Of a stretch of DNA of 64,000 nt, positions 46,340 through 58,300 are shown piece by piece. The DNA lies in assembly GCA_000708835.1 (NCBI GenBank), contig DF236954.1, positions 62,001 through 126,000 of the forward strand, written 5' to 3'. Positions within the stretch are counted from its first letter, which is position 1. Every line of letters begins with the position of its first letter. Source of the stretch: Klebsormidium nitens. Taxonomy: Eukaryota; Streptophyta; Klebsormidiophyceae; Klebsormidiales; Klebsormidiaceae. A model generated the notes under the pieces. That model was not told the DNA's origin, ran no database searches, and was given only the letters and a program-made list of their open reading frames with translations. A program made the position numbers and the translations under genes.

Positions 46340-48274
46340 ATGGGTAGCCCTCACGGTCCAGCTTCGACCCTTGAGCCAAGTTTCGATTGCGTGATCGTTT
46401 ATGTAAAGGACGTAGACAAGTCGGTGGAGTTTTACGAGAGGGCGTTCGGTCTGACTGAAAGAAGGGAAGAAGGTCGCCGGAAAACCATGTGGGCGGAGAT
46501 GGAGACGGGGGAAACGACGCTGGCGTTCACAGCGATCACGAACGCGCTGGGATACGAGCAGGTGGGTGAAACGCGTACGATGAAGCTGCATGCACTTCGA
46601 ACTATAAGCTTTTTCCTGAGCTGAGAGTCGGAGATGGGCACGTTGCTAAAATGAGCATGAGATATTGCTGTTGATTGCCTGAAGGATGTGAGTAATCCTT
46701 TCGAGTTGAGTTATTTGTTTCTGTCTCGGTTTTGATTTGTTTTGACGAGTTTGAAGCCCGGTCTTAGAGTTGACATCAGAAACGGGTTCGTCTTACTTGC
46801 ATGCACGTGCGCTTGATTCCAATATGCATGATTGAGAGGTCACGACAGCCTTTTCATCAGGTTAGCAGCGCTCTTATTATGCCCTGATTGCTCCGAAAGA
46901 GTGGTTTTGTGAGGATTGCAGGGTCCATATCTGGCCCGTAAGAAGTTCTAGCCGGATTGGCAATGAGAGCGAGCGTTGCTGGGTTCTTTCCAGCGGTTCA
47001 CCCTCTGTTCTGAGCCATTGTGAGGCGCAGCGGGGTCACCACGTCGATTCGCTGGAAAGCGAGCTTTTTTGAGGGTGTTCTCGGTCTTTCATAGGTATCA
47101 GACCCTTAAAGTCTCAGACTAGCGAGGTGATCTTCAACAACAAGGAACTGTGTGTGGCTATGATGAGGCACCAATTGGATGAGTTTCCAATATGTAACCT
47201 GAAGCCACCACCGAAAATAATGCGTCTCCTTTTCTCCAGGAGAACACAGGGGGGTTTTACATCATTGTCTCCAAAACAAATCCTCCAGGCCAAATTTCGA
47301 TCTGCTAGACTTAGCTGCCATCCGGATCAAGATCAAAGTTCGATAGTGCAAGCTCATCCTATAGTTCCTGCCTTTCTCAAGGCGACCAGAATCAGTCTCA
47401 GCTATGTCCCATTTCAGCTCACCAAATATTCAGCACAAAGGCAACTCGAGCTTCGTTTCTTTCCGTTCCGCAGCGCGACGTCCGGCTGGCGGGCGGCATC
47501 GAGCCGCCACACGATCAGAGCGACACGCCCCCGAATGTCGTCATCAGTCTGATGTATTCTGACGTGCACGCGGCGTACCGTCACGCGGTGGCCAACGGAG
47601 CGCTCGGGATGGCGCCCCCGGAGAACAAGCCGTGGGGGATGACGGCAGGGTGCGTCATGCTTATGTCTGCAAGATGCTTGCCATTTGATTCTGTAAGAGC
47701 TTTCCCGTTCGCTGTGCCGAAGTTTGTTGATCGACGTTGGATTTCTGCTTAAGCTAGTAGCGTCTGTTCTGTCTCTTTACGTCGAAGTAACAGCGCCTGT
47801 GGTATGGGTCTGCCTCTGGCGATTGATGAAAGTCGTGAAGAAAGTTTGCGTTGAGTCTCTGCTTTGAATCGCCGTCTCTTTTAGGCACAGCTCTGGCTGA
47901 ACAGCTTGTACTCCGTTTCTGAAGCATCTCGTGCATCACTCGCTGATGGTCCGAACGAGATACGTCCGCAGACATCAGCCCATCAATTTCATTGGATCAA
48001 AAAATATCTGCCCTCGTCTTTCCTTTGACTAGCTCGTCTGTTGACTATTGCAAAGCCAGTTCAAACTAGAATTTGAAGTCAGGTTTGGTTTCCAAAGTGT
48101 TATTCGACCTCTGAGCGCTTCCGGCCACTGCTATCGGGGTTGCCTCGACGAGACTGGGCATCCAGAGCTCCAACTGTTACTGAACAAGAAATCTGGTTTT
48201 CGCGGCGCAGGTACGTGAAGGATATTGACGGCATCCTTGTGCAGCTCGCAAGCCCTGTCCGGGGTCGCACATGA
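46340..48274 (+). CDS. Glyoxalase/bleomycin-resistance (VOC) fold protein
   Basis: Three exons join in phase: 46340-46561, 47474-47649, 48211-48274 (stop TGA), giving 153 residues from the ATG at 46340. The single VOC domain has its opening beta-alpha-beta ('DCVIVYVKDVDKSVEFYERAFGL'), 'GETTLAF', 'AYRHAVANGAL', and the closing 'KPWGMTAGYVKDIDGILVQLASP'. The positions that normally hold metal ligands (His in the first strand, Glu in the last) appear to be Cys/Val and Gln, so metal-dependent glyoxalase activity is doubtful. The substrate cannot be inferred. No targeting peptide is evident. Confidence 0.82.
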
Positions 48275-49347
48275 GTAATTTCTGATCTGGCTATTGCTGC
48301 TTTCAAAGTAATTGAGTAATCTCTAATCCCTAAAAACGGTCCGAACCTTCTACCGAGATGGGGGGTAGTTTTGTGTAAGCAGTTAAATGCTCAAGGCAAC
48401 TTGTGCGGCAGTTCGCGACGAGCTGGCGTCTCGAACTTCCAAGATCAGTAGAGACGCCATCCGCGCCAATCGAGTCGAAAAGCTAGGAGGTTGAGATCTT
48501 AACACTAGGTATTTGAAGGGTGTCAGTGGGACGCTACTGAGGATTGATGGATCAAGCGGCAGATTCAACATTCAAGGAGTACGTGATTCGCGAGAAGTGA
48601 GAATGATCTTGTTGCGTCACAAAGCTGGCATGTGCACGCAAGCAATGCCATGCCAATATCCGAGAAGAGAAGGTACGTCGACCTTGGCAATCTGGCGCGT
48701 CCGGTCATGCAGGAATTTTCGGAGGCCGTTGGCCTGACGGTTGTTTAGTAAAGGAGTTCAATCAGATCTTTCCGGCCACTCTGTATTCAGTGACCGGCCA
48801 AGGTTCGCTGCCGCCTATAATGATAGCCTTAATAAATGAGGATGACAATCACCTAAGTAGATTTATAACCTGGCCATGCAAGACCTGGAGCAACATGATG
48901 CAATCATGTAGGTTGCCACCAATCTGCGATACGCATGTCTGATGATGCAACGCGCGAAAGTCTAACGTGCACAGCAGATGATTCTGGCTTAGATGATGTT
49001 CGACAATGCTTGTATTTGGACTCAGTGTCTGTCATGCAGCCTCCTACAGTCTCGAGCAAGAAATGTAGGAGGCACATATTGGCCGTGCTGCCTTGAGCAT
49101 TTGAGTACATTTACGGCCTTGCCTGACCCAGACTAGGATTGCAGCCATCGGGGTTGGCTGGAGGAACTGGTCAGGAAGAGAGGTCTTTAGGAGCTTAAAT
49201 GAAGAGTACCAAAACGCCCAGTTCTACAACATGCAGCGGCGTGTGTGATGTCGCGTTAGTGGGTGCCCCTTTTATCATATACACCTATGTTGATCTACGT
49301 GATCCCCCAGATCAGTCAAAACTAGGATAAGCTTCTCGTCCATTCAA
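48275..49347. other. Convergent intergenic region, nothing recognised
   Basis: About 1.1 kb between the 3' ends of the VOC and TPR/J genes, expected to hold both polyadenylation regions. Open frames are short. Confidence 0.5.
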
Positions 49348-52300
49348 TCAGTAAAAGTCCGCGTCCCAATAGTAGTCCGAGTTGTCGTCATCTCTCGACT
49401 TGCTCGCACCGCGCCCCTTGCGGCCGAAAAAGTCTTCCGGCCACTCGGAATCGAACGGCCTCCGCACGTTTGACCAAGAGCTCGCCCCCGAGCCCCGGCC
49501 CCCGTGAGAGCGCGAAAAGCCATGCGATCGAGACGAGCGTCCGAAGTTGCGCACGGACGACCGGAAAGTGCGGTCCTCTTCGTCCGCATCGTACGCCATG
49601 CGCTGCAAGAGAGATCGTAAAAATTTGTCAGCCAGCTAACGTGCTGACGATAGGTTTGGATAATGAGCACACCGAGCGATATTACCCATCGCTCTGGAAG
49701 GGCATTCGGCGATTGCCTACACATGCGCACGCAAGAGGTAGAATGTCAATAAACTGGGTTCGCGTCTACCAGACCGACTCTGGCCAAAAGACTGCGACAG
49801 CCATATTCGAGAGATGGGGAATAGATCTTGGGAAAGGGCAGAGAAGACTTGTTCCTCCAGGTTTCGAACTTCGGAGATCGCCTACCCGTTCCACGGATCC
49901 AGAGCACCGCTCACCTTGCTAGGATTTGACAGCACGTTGTACGCCTCGCCGATGATCTTGAACAGGCGCTCGGCTTCACTGTGGATCTCCTCAGTCACGG
50001 CCGCCTTCTCTTCTTCCTTAAGCATGCTCAGGAACTGCACAGCCTGCAAAACACGAAGAGTGCGGAGAACTCAGAAATGCATCAGGGTTTGAAAAGCAGG
50101 GCTGAAGAAGAAAATCCGAGCTACCAGGACACGGAAGATGAGCGAGACCTTTCAGTACGCCAGCTTGGATGTCAAGGGTCGGCCAGAGAGACAAAACATA
50201 TTGTTTCTGCTGACAATCGTTCTGCAATACGCCGAGAAGGCTGACGGATTCATTGCCTGTGTCCTTGGAGAGAGGAAAGGCAAGGCGATTGGTAAAACAG
50301 ATTCTCAGAAGTACCAAAAACATGCTTGGTACTTGCAGCCGCTAGCTGTGAAGCACCGCAGCTCTGAGAAATAAACAGATCCAGCTGGCAAACTGCAACA
50401 CTGCAAAACACTTCCATTGCCGCCTGCTTCCAGAAGATCCTCAATCCATAAGCACAGCAACATCTCATACCCTATACTTCAGCGCCGTACCTTATCCGGG
50501 TGATGCCGCAGCGCCGCCTTGCGGTACGCCTTTTTGATCTCCGCTTCGCCTCCCTCTTTCTCCACTCCGAGCACCTTATAGTGATCCACCGGGACGTCCT
50601 TTTGCACCGCTTCCTGAGCCTTCTTCTTGCGCTCTGCGACCCCCCGGATCTCCTGCGTGAGCTGCGGGTCCCGATGGGAGGCCTTCTGGCGTGACGTCAG
50701 GATTCCGGACAGGCGCTCCAGGTCGCGGACGGACTCCGAGTGGTCGCGGATGAGCTCGTGGAGCGTGGCGCGGCGGGACAGGGCCTGCAGAGCGAGGAGT
50801 AAATGGCGTGAGACGGAAGGGCTTTATCGTCTCCTTCGGCGGGAGAGCGCCTGCGAAAAGTCAAATTGCCTTCTCAGACTCCAGAGTAAGTGGAGTGCTT
50901 TCACTCCGCTCACTTTGGAGTAAGTACACTGCTGCAGTACTGCTGGGACAAGCGCGCCTAGATCCAGGAATTAAAAATGTGTCTTTGATGTCAGATGATC
51001 ACCGCGAACCGAGAGCGTGAGATTGCAAAAGAAGTCACACATGCGAGTCTGCCGAAAGTAGCGACTGCAGATTAAACGAAAGCTGAGTAAGCTGAGTGAC
51101 ACCACAACGTTTCATCTCAAGACTTCTCTTCTTGTCCAAAGGGTTGTAAGCGCGCCCCTTCTCCCCTCAGTCAGGAACTCACAACGTTTGCAAGGGCAAT
51201 ACCGATCTTTTATCAAACCGCTTGTTTGGCCCAAGCCACTCAAATGGCTCCTACGAGATTCAGCTTCTTATCTCGCTCAGGCCTTTCACAATTGGCCCTT
51301 TTCCAATCAATGCAAACAGTCTCCAAAACCCCCCGCCGACCCTTACCTTTGCATACCCGGGGTCGAGCACGACCGCCCGGCTGCAGTCTGCGATCGCCTC
51401 GGCGAAGCTCCCCAGGGCCTGGTACGCTGCCGCGCGGTTGGCGAGGCACACCGCGTTGAAGGGGCGGCTCGAGCTGTTGCACGCGAGCGCCGCCGAGTAG
51501 TGCTCGATTGCGACCTCGCGCTTGCCGGCCTGGAACGCAGCGTTGCCAGCGGCCTGGGAAAGGGAATGAACATGAGAAGAGCTCTGCATAGAGACTGCGG
51601 CAATTTGTTAATCAAGAGGTGGGCCGAAAGAAACAAGTTGCTTGTCCCCGAGTGGTCGGAAGCGATGGGGCTCTGCCGCTGCGGGGTCTTGCGGCACATG
51701 TAACTTTGAGACGACGAAAGCTGAACGGCGGAATTGTCAACGGAAAAGGGAAACCTCTCAAAATGAACACTTCCAGACACTCGTAGAATGAGGTCGGCTA
51801 TGAGATCGCTTTACATGTCAACCTGTAAGGAAGGACTCAAGAAACATCTTAAAAGATGCTTCCACAATAAATGAAAAACCCGATGGCGACTTTACTTACG
51901 AGCCGTGATACAATGAAACGCCGAGAGTCCGTAGATATTAGGCCCCATTACAGTTGGTGCTCCTAAGTGCACGAATCAGATCTGACCTTACGAAGTAGAT
52001 GAAAGAGAATCAAGAAATCAAGAGTTAATGCATCGCACCTTGTGTTTCTGCAGCTCCTTGATGAACGCTCGCAACCCCTCGAGAGTTTCTTCCGATGCAG
52101 CCGCCCTTCCCGCGCCCTTCTCGTTGACCGTTACCGCTTCCACCTTCCCGGCCAACTCGTCCGCCTCCTCTAGTTTCCCCAGGTGGTACTGCGCCAGAGC
52201 GCTCACACGCCACCGCCACGTTCGGACACTTTCTACCCCCGTTAGGACCCCGTCCGAATCCTCCTCTTCGCCGTCCGCGCCCTCGCCGCGCGCCCGATTG

Positions 52301-55300
52301 AGCTCCGACGCGGCCAGACTCGACTCGCAGAACTCAATGACGTCATCGAACTTGCGGAGCCAGAGGAGCGCGAGCGCGCGCAGCTCGTGGAGCGCCTCCG
52401 AGTGCCCTGCGACAACTAGGGTGGCGGACACGAGCTTCAGGGCTTCGGACGCGCGGCTTGCTGACACCTGGCGGAACGGCCGGGCTAGGAGGCGGGTCGT
52501 CTCGGGTGCAGAAACGTTTTCGGTGTCGGGCTGGGAAACGGAGGTCAGGAGATCCTGGCACTCAAGTAGCTCTGCCGCTTTGGTGACCGCTGCCAGCACC
52601 TCTTCCGTCCTCTTGAGGCTTTCGCACGCCTGCAGGGAACGAAGGCGAAAAAAATGTACACCACCGCTATGGGTCTACTTGAAGCTAAGCCTTTTGGGTC
52701 CTGACCGAAAGCAACAGCGCGACAGTACAGAACCAAGTTTGGTTACAAGACCAAATGTCCAAGCACAACAACGGAACAACAGTCACAGACCAGCACATCC
52801 TTTCCAGCCTAGGCGACTCAATTCTCAGAGAAAGGTAAGGAGAGGTTCACCAATCTCTCACCTCAGCCCAGACCTTGATGCTCACGCCCCCTCCACCGGG
52901 GTTTCCCGCCTTGGCGCATTCTGCGTACCACGCCCGCGCCGCATCGAACTCGCCCAGCATGAGGTGGCAGTTCGCGGCCCGGAGCCGCACCTTCTCGAAC
53001 TCGGGGTCGATTGCGCACGCCGTCAGACAGTCCGAGAGCGCCTCGCGGACGCGCCCGAGGGCCATTCGGACGGCGGCGCGGTTGCTCAGGCACAGCGCGG
53101 CCGATTTTGCACACCTGCATGGAAAAAACCCTTTTGAAATTTCCAGTCATTCGTCCGCATCTGTCCGAAAGTAGATGGAAGAAAACTAGAGCGACAGAAT
53201 GGCCGCCTAAAGCGCCTATTGGACGCGCCCGCGGGCCATTCGGACTGCGGCAAGGTTGTTCAGGCACAGCGCGGCCGATTTTGCACACCTGCACGTGAGA
53301 TGGAATGCACGGACTATTTGCGCATCTAAAGATCGCAGAGGGAGATGGAAGAAACATAAAGCGGCATGAAGGCGGCGATCCGAGAGCGTCATTCAGGCAC
53401 AGCACGGCCTCCTTTAGTATACCTGGCGATGGTGCAAACTCCCACTCGCTTCCAGAAGACACCCTCAGGAACGATCCACAATATCTCCAGACGGCCTCGA
53501 CCTTACGTACGCCAGTGAATGACTTCAACTGAACATCGTTTGTAAAGCAAATTAGATTTCACTCGAATCTATCTACTTTGGTAGACGCTCGCTTCAAACA
53601 CCCAACGAAAGTGAGCACTCTGTACCCGCTATAAACTCGACCTTCGAGTTGACTGCGCAACTATTGAAAGGACTGCGTCCGATGTCGGCAAATATTCTCA
53701 CCTGTCGTACACGAGCCCGTCTCCGGTCGTCACAGCGTCGACGCCCTTGGTGTAGAGAGCCTCCGCGCCCTTGTAGTCCTTACTGGCATACGCCTGGTTC
53801 CCCTTGAGCCGCCACCGCTCACAGGTAGATGCGGCTTCCGTTGCCTGAGCGGTGCTAAACGAGACCTGCAGGTTGGACGGGAATGTCAAATGGGGAGCAT
53901 CTGAAACTTACTCAAGAGCGTACGCGTGGAGCCTGCTCCATTACCTGAGCTGTGCTGAGCGAGACCTGCACGTTAGTCGGAAATGTCAGATGGGGATCTT
54001 TTGCAATAAATCCGGAGTGCTGGCTGAAAGTCAGGGCGAAGACGAGGACCGCCTGCTTTGGCTTGCAGGCATTGCGGTGGACAGTTCGCTCAAAACGCAA
54101 AGTAATCAATCAAGCCTCTGCACAGATGCACAGCAGCGGAGATAGTCTTATGGAGTTTCCAATATCAGCACCGCGCATAACAACAGGCGGCAGTCCCTTT
54201 TCTCAACATCGTCGCGACTTTGCAGCAAAAAAGACCAAGGAAAGCCGCTTGTGTAAGTGACCAAGTAGTCCGAGATGCAGGATTGCAGCAAGCAGACGTC
54301 TTGTCGGCCAGCAAAAAGCGCATGCGCAGCAAACGGTGTGGTAAGCCCCAGTCATCAACACCGGTCTCAGCAAGAGATAAAAAAGGCGGTCTGACATTTT
54401 TTGTGATGCGCCCAGAAACCCTCAACCCGCAGCCGAAACTTATGAAGCGTCTTGTCCTCAGCCTGTGCACTCACCACATCCGGAGGTAGATCGTCGAGAC
54501 CACCTTCAACCTTCGGCGCACCCTCTTCGACTGGCGCGCCGCTGGTCGGATCAAAGTACTGAAAGTAGCTTTCCGAGCTTTCTGGATAGTACACTTGGTT
54601 TCGGGACGGTTTGCGGCCCCCTGGCCCCTGAACCTCCTGCCTCTTTCCGTTTCCGTTCTCCTCGTCCATGGCTTCCGGGCTTGCCACGTCATCGGCTGTC
54701 AGATCGATGTACGAAGAGGCCCCTCCGGAAAGAGAACTAGAGTGGAGCTTGTCCCAGCTCGCGCGGGCTCTGCTGGGGCCCACCCTGCGCGCTTTCCGGA
54801 CCGGTTTTGGCGACTGCACCTGAGCAGCGCTTGTCGCTGCGGGATGGGGCATGGTGGACCCGGGAAAGATCGGGTTAGACGAGTCTGGGAACGTTGGCTT
54901 GCTAGGATCAGCGTACTCAGTACCTCCAAAGAACGGATTGCCGAAGATTGGGTTAGGGGAGGTGGGGAAGGTCGGGTTAGGAGAGGCGGGAAAAGTCGGG
55001 TTAGGAGAAGGGGGAAAAGTAGGATTAGGGGAGGGAGAGAAAGTCGGGTTAGGAGAGTTGGGGAAGGTCGGGTTAGGTGAATCCGGAAACTGGCTGCCTG
55101 CAAAGGTCCACTCTGGAAGCGCGCTGCTCTTTGCTGCATCGGAAGCGCCATAACCCGGTGGTTCCGGAAACCTGCCCGCCCCTTTTGGCGCCCCTGGGGC
55201 AAAGCCCGGGCCACTAACCCCAAGCACCGTCTTCTCTGCTGACTGCCTCGGAGCCTTGCCTCGCTCCAGAGACCGCCTCCGGCCGCCTTCGGTCGAACGC

Positions 55301-58300
55301 CGCAGCGAGTCGCTTCGCTCCATGGACCGTCTCGAAAGGGACGAGCGCCGGGGCGACTTGGGCGACGTCGGGCCTGACGCAAAAACGAACGGCCCGGCCA
55401 CCGGTGGCGGTCTGGGGGGGCTGCCCGGGGACTGGGCCTGGAAGGCAAACGGCCCCTCAGCAGCCTTTCCCGCACCGAAAATGAACGAACCTGCTGAAGT
55501 CTTTGGTGCAGCATCCGTTTTTATGTTCGCTGGAGGAACCTCTTCGGCTTTACTTGGTTCGTTGAACTTCGGTTCCGCTGGTCCGCCCCTTTCGCCCTCT
55601 TTGAAGCCCCCGAGCCTGCTAACCGGCTCGTCAATCCCCTCACTGACGCCCTCGGCCGGCTGTGCACTGCTGCTCTCACCACCGTTTGGGGCCTTGGCTA
55701 CGCTCTCCGCCTCGTCCTCAGCATCGCTTTCGGAACTCTCCGTCAACTCTTTTTGATCCACCGAGCCCAAGTCCATCTCCTCGACATCAGCCCCCAGCGC
55801 CTCTACTCCTTCGGCTGCTCCTGTAGCAGATTCGCTCTCGTTCTCAACCGCGCCAGCGCCATCTTCCCCCCCTTTGCCCACCTCTCGCGCCGTCTTTTTC
55901 AGCCGCTCTAGTTTCTCCTTCTCCCCACGGACCCAGTCCTTGTCCTGCGCCTCCGGGTTCACGTCATCATCGCTCTGGCTATCGCTCTCGCTCGAGTCGT
56001 ACTCGTACGGCTCCTTAGGCGGCGTCCACCGACCAGTCCAAGCCTCGCCCCCTTTCGCCGTCCGCTTATCGCCCTCGCTCTCCTCAAAGCTGCTGCTGCC
56101 CTCTTCCAAGTCCCCATCGTACGACGCACTAACCCGGACCCCATTCACGCCCGCCTTCCGGGGCCCCTTCACACCCGCCCTGGGCTTCCCTACCCCCGTC
56201 GCTGCGTAGCGGTTGTTGACAGTCGCTCCGAAGCCCTTGGCTTCTGCCGTCCCCGCACTCTGCTCTTCACCAAGGCCCTTATCCCCCCTTTTGGCAGCGG
56301 CCGGACTGGCGTCCTCTTTTCCGACCCGCTTCTCCGGCCCCGCACCATGCACATCTCCATTTTCGAAACTCTCCCGCCCGGGGGAGATGTCCATCGGCTG
56401 GGGCGACTCAACCCTCGCCTCCTGCTCTTCTTCCATCGGTCCCAGAGGTACCCCGCCGGCCCCTGGGTTCGCGCTCCCGCTCTCAACAACCCCAGAAGCA
56501 GCAGAGGCTGGTTTGGGACTTGCGGGTATCGGTGGCTTCCCTACGGGAGTCCGCTGCAAGCTCCTGGTCGCCGTGAACGCGGTCTTGCCGGAGGGAGACG
56601 CCTTCTTGGCCATCTTCTGCTCTGACCGCCGCTTCGCCGGAGTCCCTGGGGACACCCCTCCACCGCCAAACGCCACAAACGGGGGCACTTGGGGGCTTCC
56701 ACCAACCTCAGGACTCGAGTCCCGAGCTGCAAAGACCGGCTGACTCTTGCCGAACACCCCAGCGCCGAAGCTCTCTGAAGTCGTGTCCTCGTCTGGAATG
56801 GAGCCCTTGAAATGGAAACCCCTGAGACCCTCGAGGCTTGAAGCGGTGCCGGCAGCGGCTCCCTCAAATGTGACTCCCTCTTTCGACTTCGCCCCAGCTA
56901 AGTGGAGCCTCTCTGCGAAGCTCTGGCTGAATTGCGAGCTGTCAGCCTCGCCAATTTTCTTCCCCAGCGACTCGGGCTGATCGCGTGCGCCGCTCGCGCT
57001 GCCTCCGCTGCTCCCAGCACTGAAGACAAACGCATTGATGCCTTGCGGAGGGGCCGGTTTCGCCTTTTCAGGATCCGGCAGCGGCGACTGGACAAACGAA
57101 GGGGAGGGGAGATGCGAGCCAAAGCCTGGCGCAGCCGTTTGATTGGAGGGGGCCTGCGGAGGGGTCTGGAAGACGAAGGGGTTTTGGGCTGCGAGCGCCT
57201 TTGCTGATTGAGCACCGAAAACGACGAAGGCATCCCGTTCTGCTGCCTTGCTGGGCTGCTGGTTCTTTGCGCCTACCGCTCTCTCTGGAGGGAAAATCGA
57301 ACTGAAAGCAAATGGTGCTTTGCCTCCAAAGAGCACCTCCGGGGCTACATGGAATAAGGAAGCGCTCTCTTCGTTTGGCTGAGGCTTTGGAGCGGGCTTC
57401 TCCGCAGCCCGTGTGCTGCTTTGTGGCTTGGAGGGACTGACGGGGGGGGCTCTTGGCTTGGAGAGGTTTAGCTTGTCGAAGCCCTGAGCGAGGCCTTCCG
57501 CTTGCTGCTTTCGGTACATGGTGGCAAAGGGCCGCCGCCTGTCAACCACTGGCTCTTGCGCCTCTCCCAAACCCTGTGCGCTTGTGGGCCCCTTCACGGG
57601 GGCTGGAAAAGCAAAGGGCTCGTCCGCGAACAGGGAAAACCCCTGGGTTTGCCCTGGCCCAATGCTCCCCTTGCTCTCATTGGACCTGCTCTGACGCTCT
57701 TCCACGGTCGGAGATGCTGCCCACGTTGTGTCCCCCAAGCCAGATGCAGCGTCGGCAAACGCATCGAAGAACGTTGCGTCGGCAGGGGGCGGGCTATTGA
57801 GGTCCAGGAAGGAGCTGATCCCAGCCGCCTCCGTGCGCTTCCCCGCGCCTTTGAACCCCGGCCTGTCTCCGTAATTGGCCCTTATCGAATCAAGCCCATC
57901 ATACTGTGCACTGCTTCGGTTTCTGCTTGGAGCCACCCGCCCCTGGGGAGCACTGCTTGGGTTTCTGCTTTGACCAGGCGCTGCAAGCCCCCCGCCAGAG
58001 GCCAGCCCAACCCCTGACGGGCCTTTGCTCTGACTCTTGCCGCGTGTAGGTACTGCCTGGTCCCCGAAGCTCTCCCGCGACGTTGTTGAGCCCGACGTTG
58101 TTGGGCCCCCTAATCCTGCTGCCCCCCCAGCTTTCTCCCCAAGCACGCCAACATCGAAGCCCCCCGGCTGTGAAACTGCAGGTGCATTGCTGCTACGACC
58201 AGGCGCCGGTGCCGCATACCTCGGCCCGGCTGCGTCTGGACCTCCGGTTTTAGGATTTGCAGCAGCCTTCACCGCCCCTGGGTTGCCCCTCCACGGAACA

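Noticed and set aside
55256-57207. Long plus-strand frames opposite the large TPR/J exon
   Set aside because: Shadows of a GC-rich low-complexity coding exon on the other strand.
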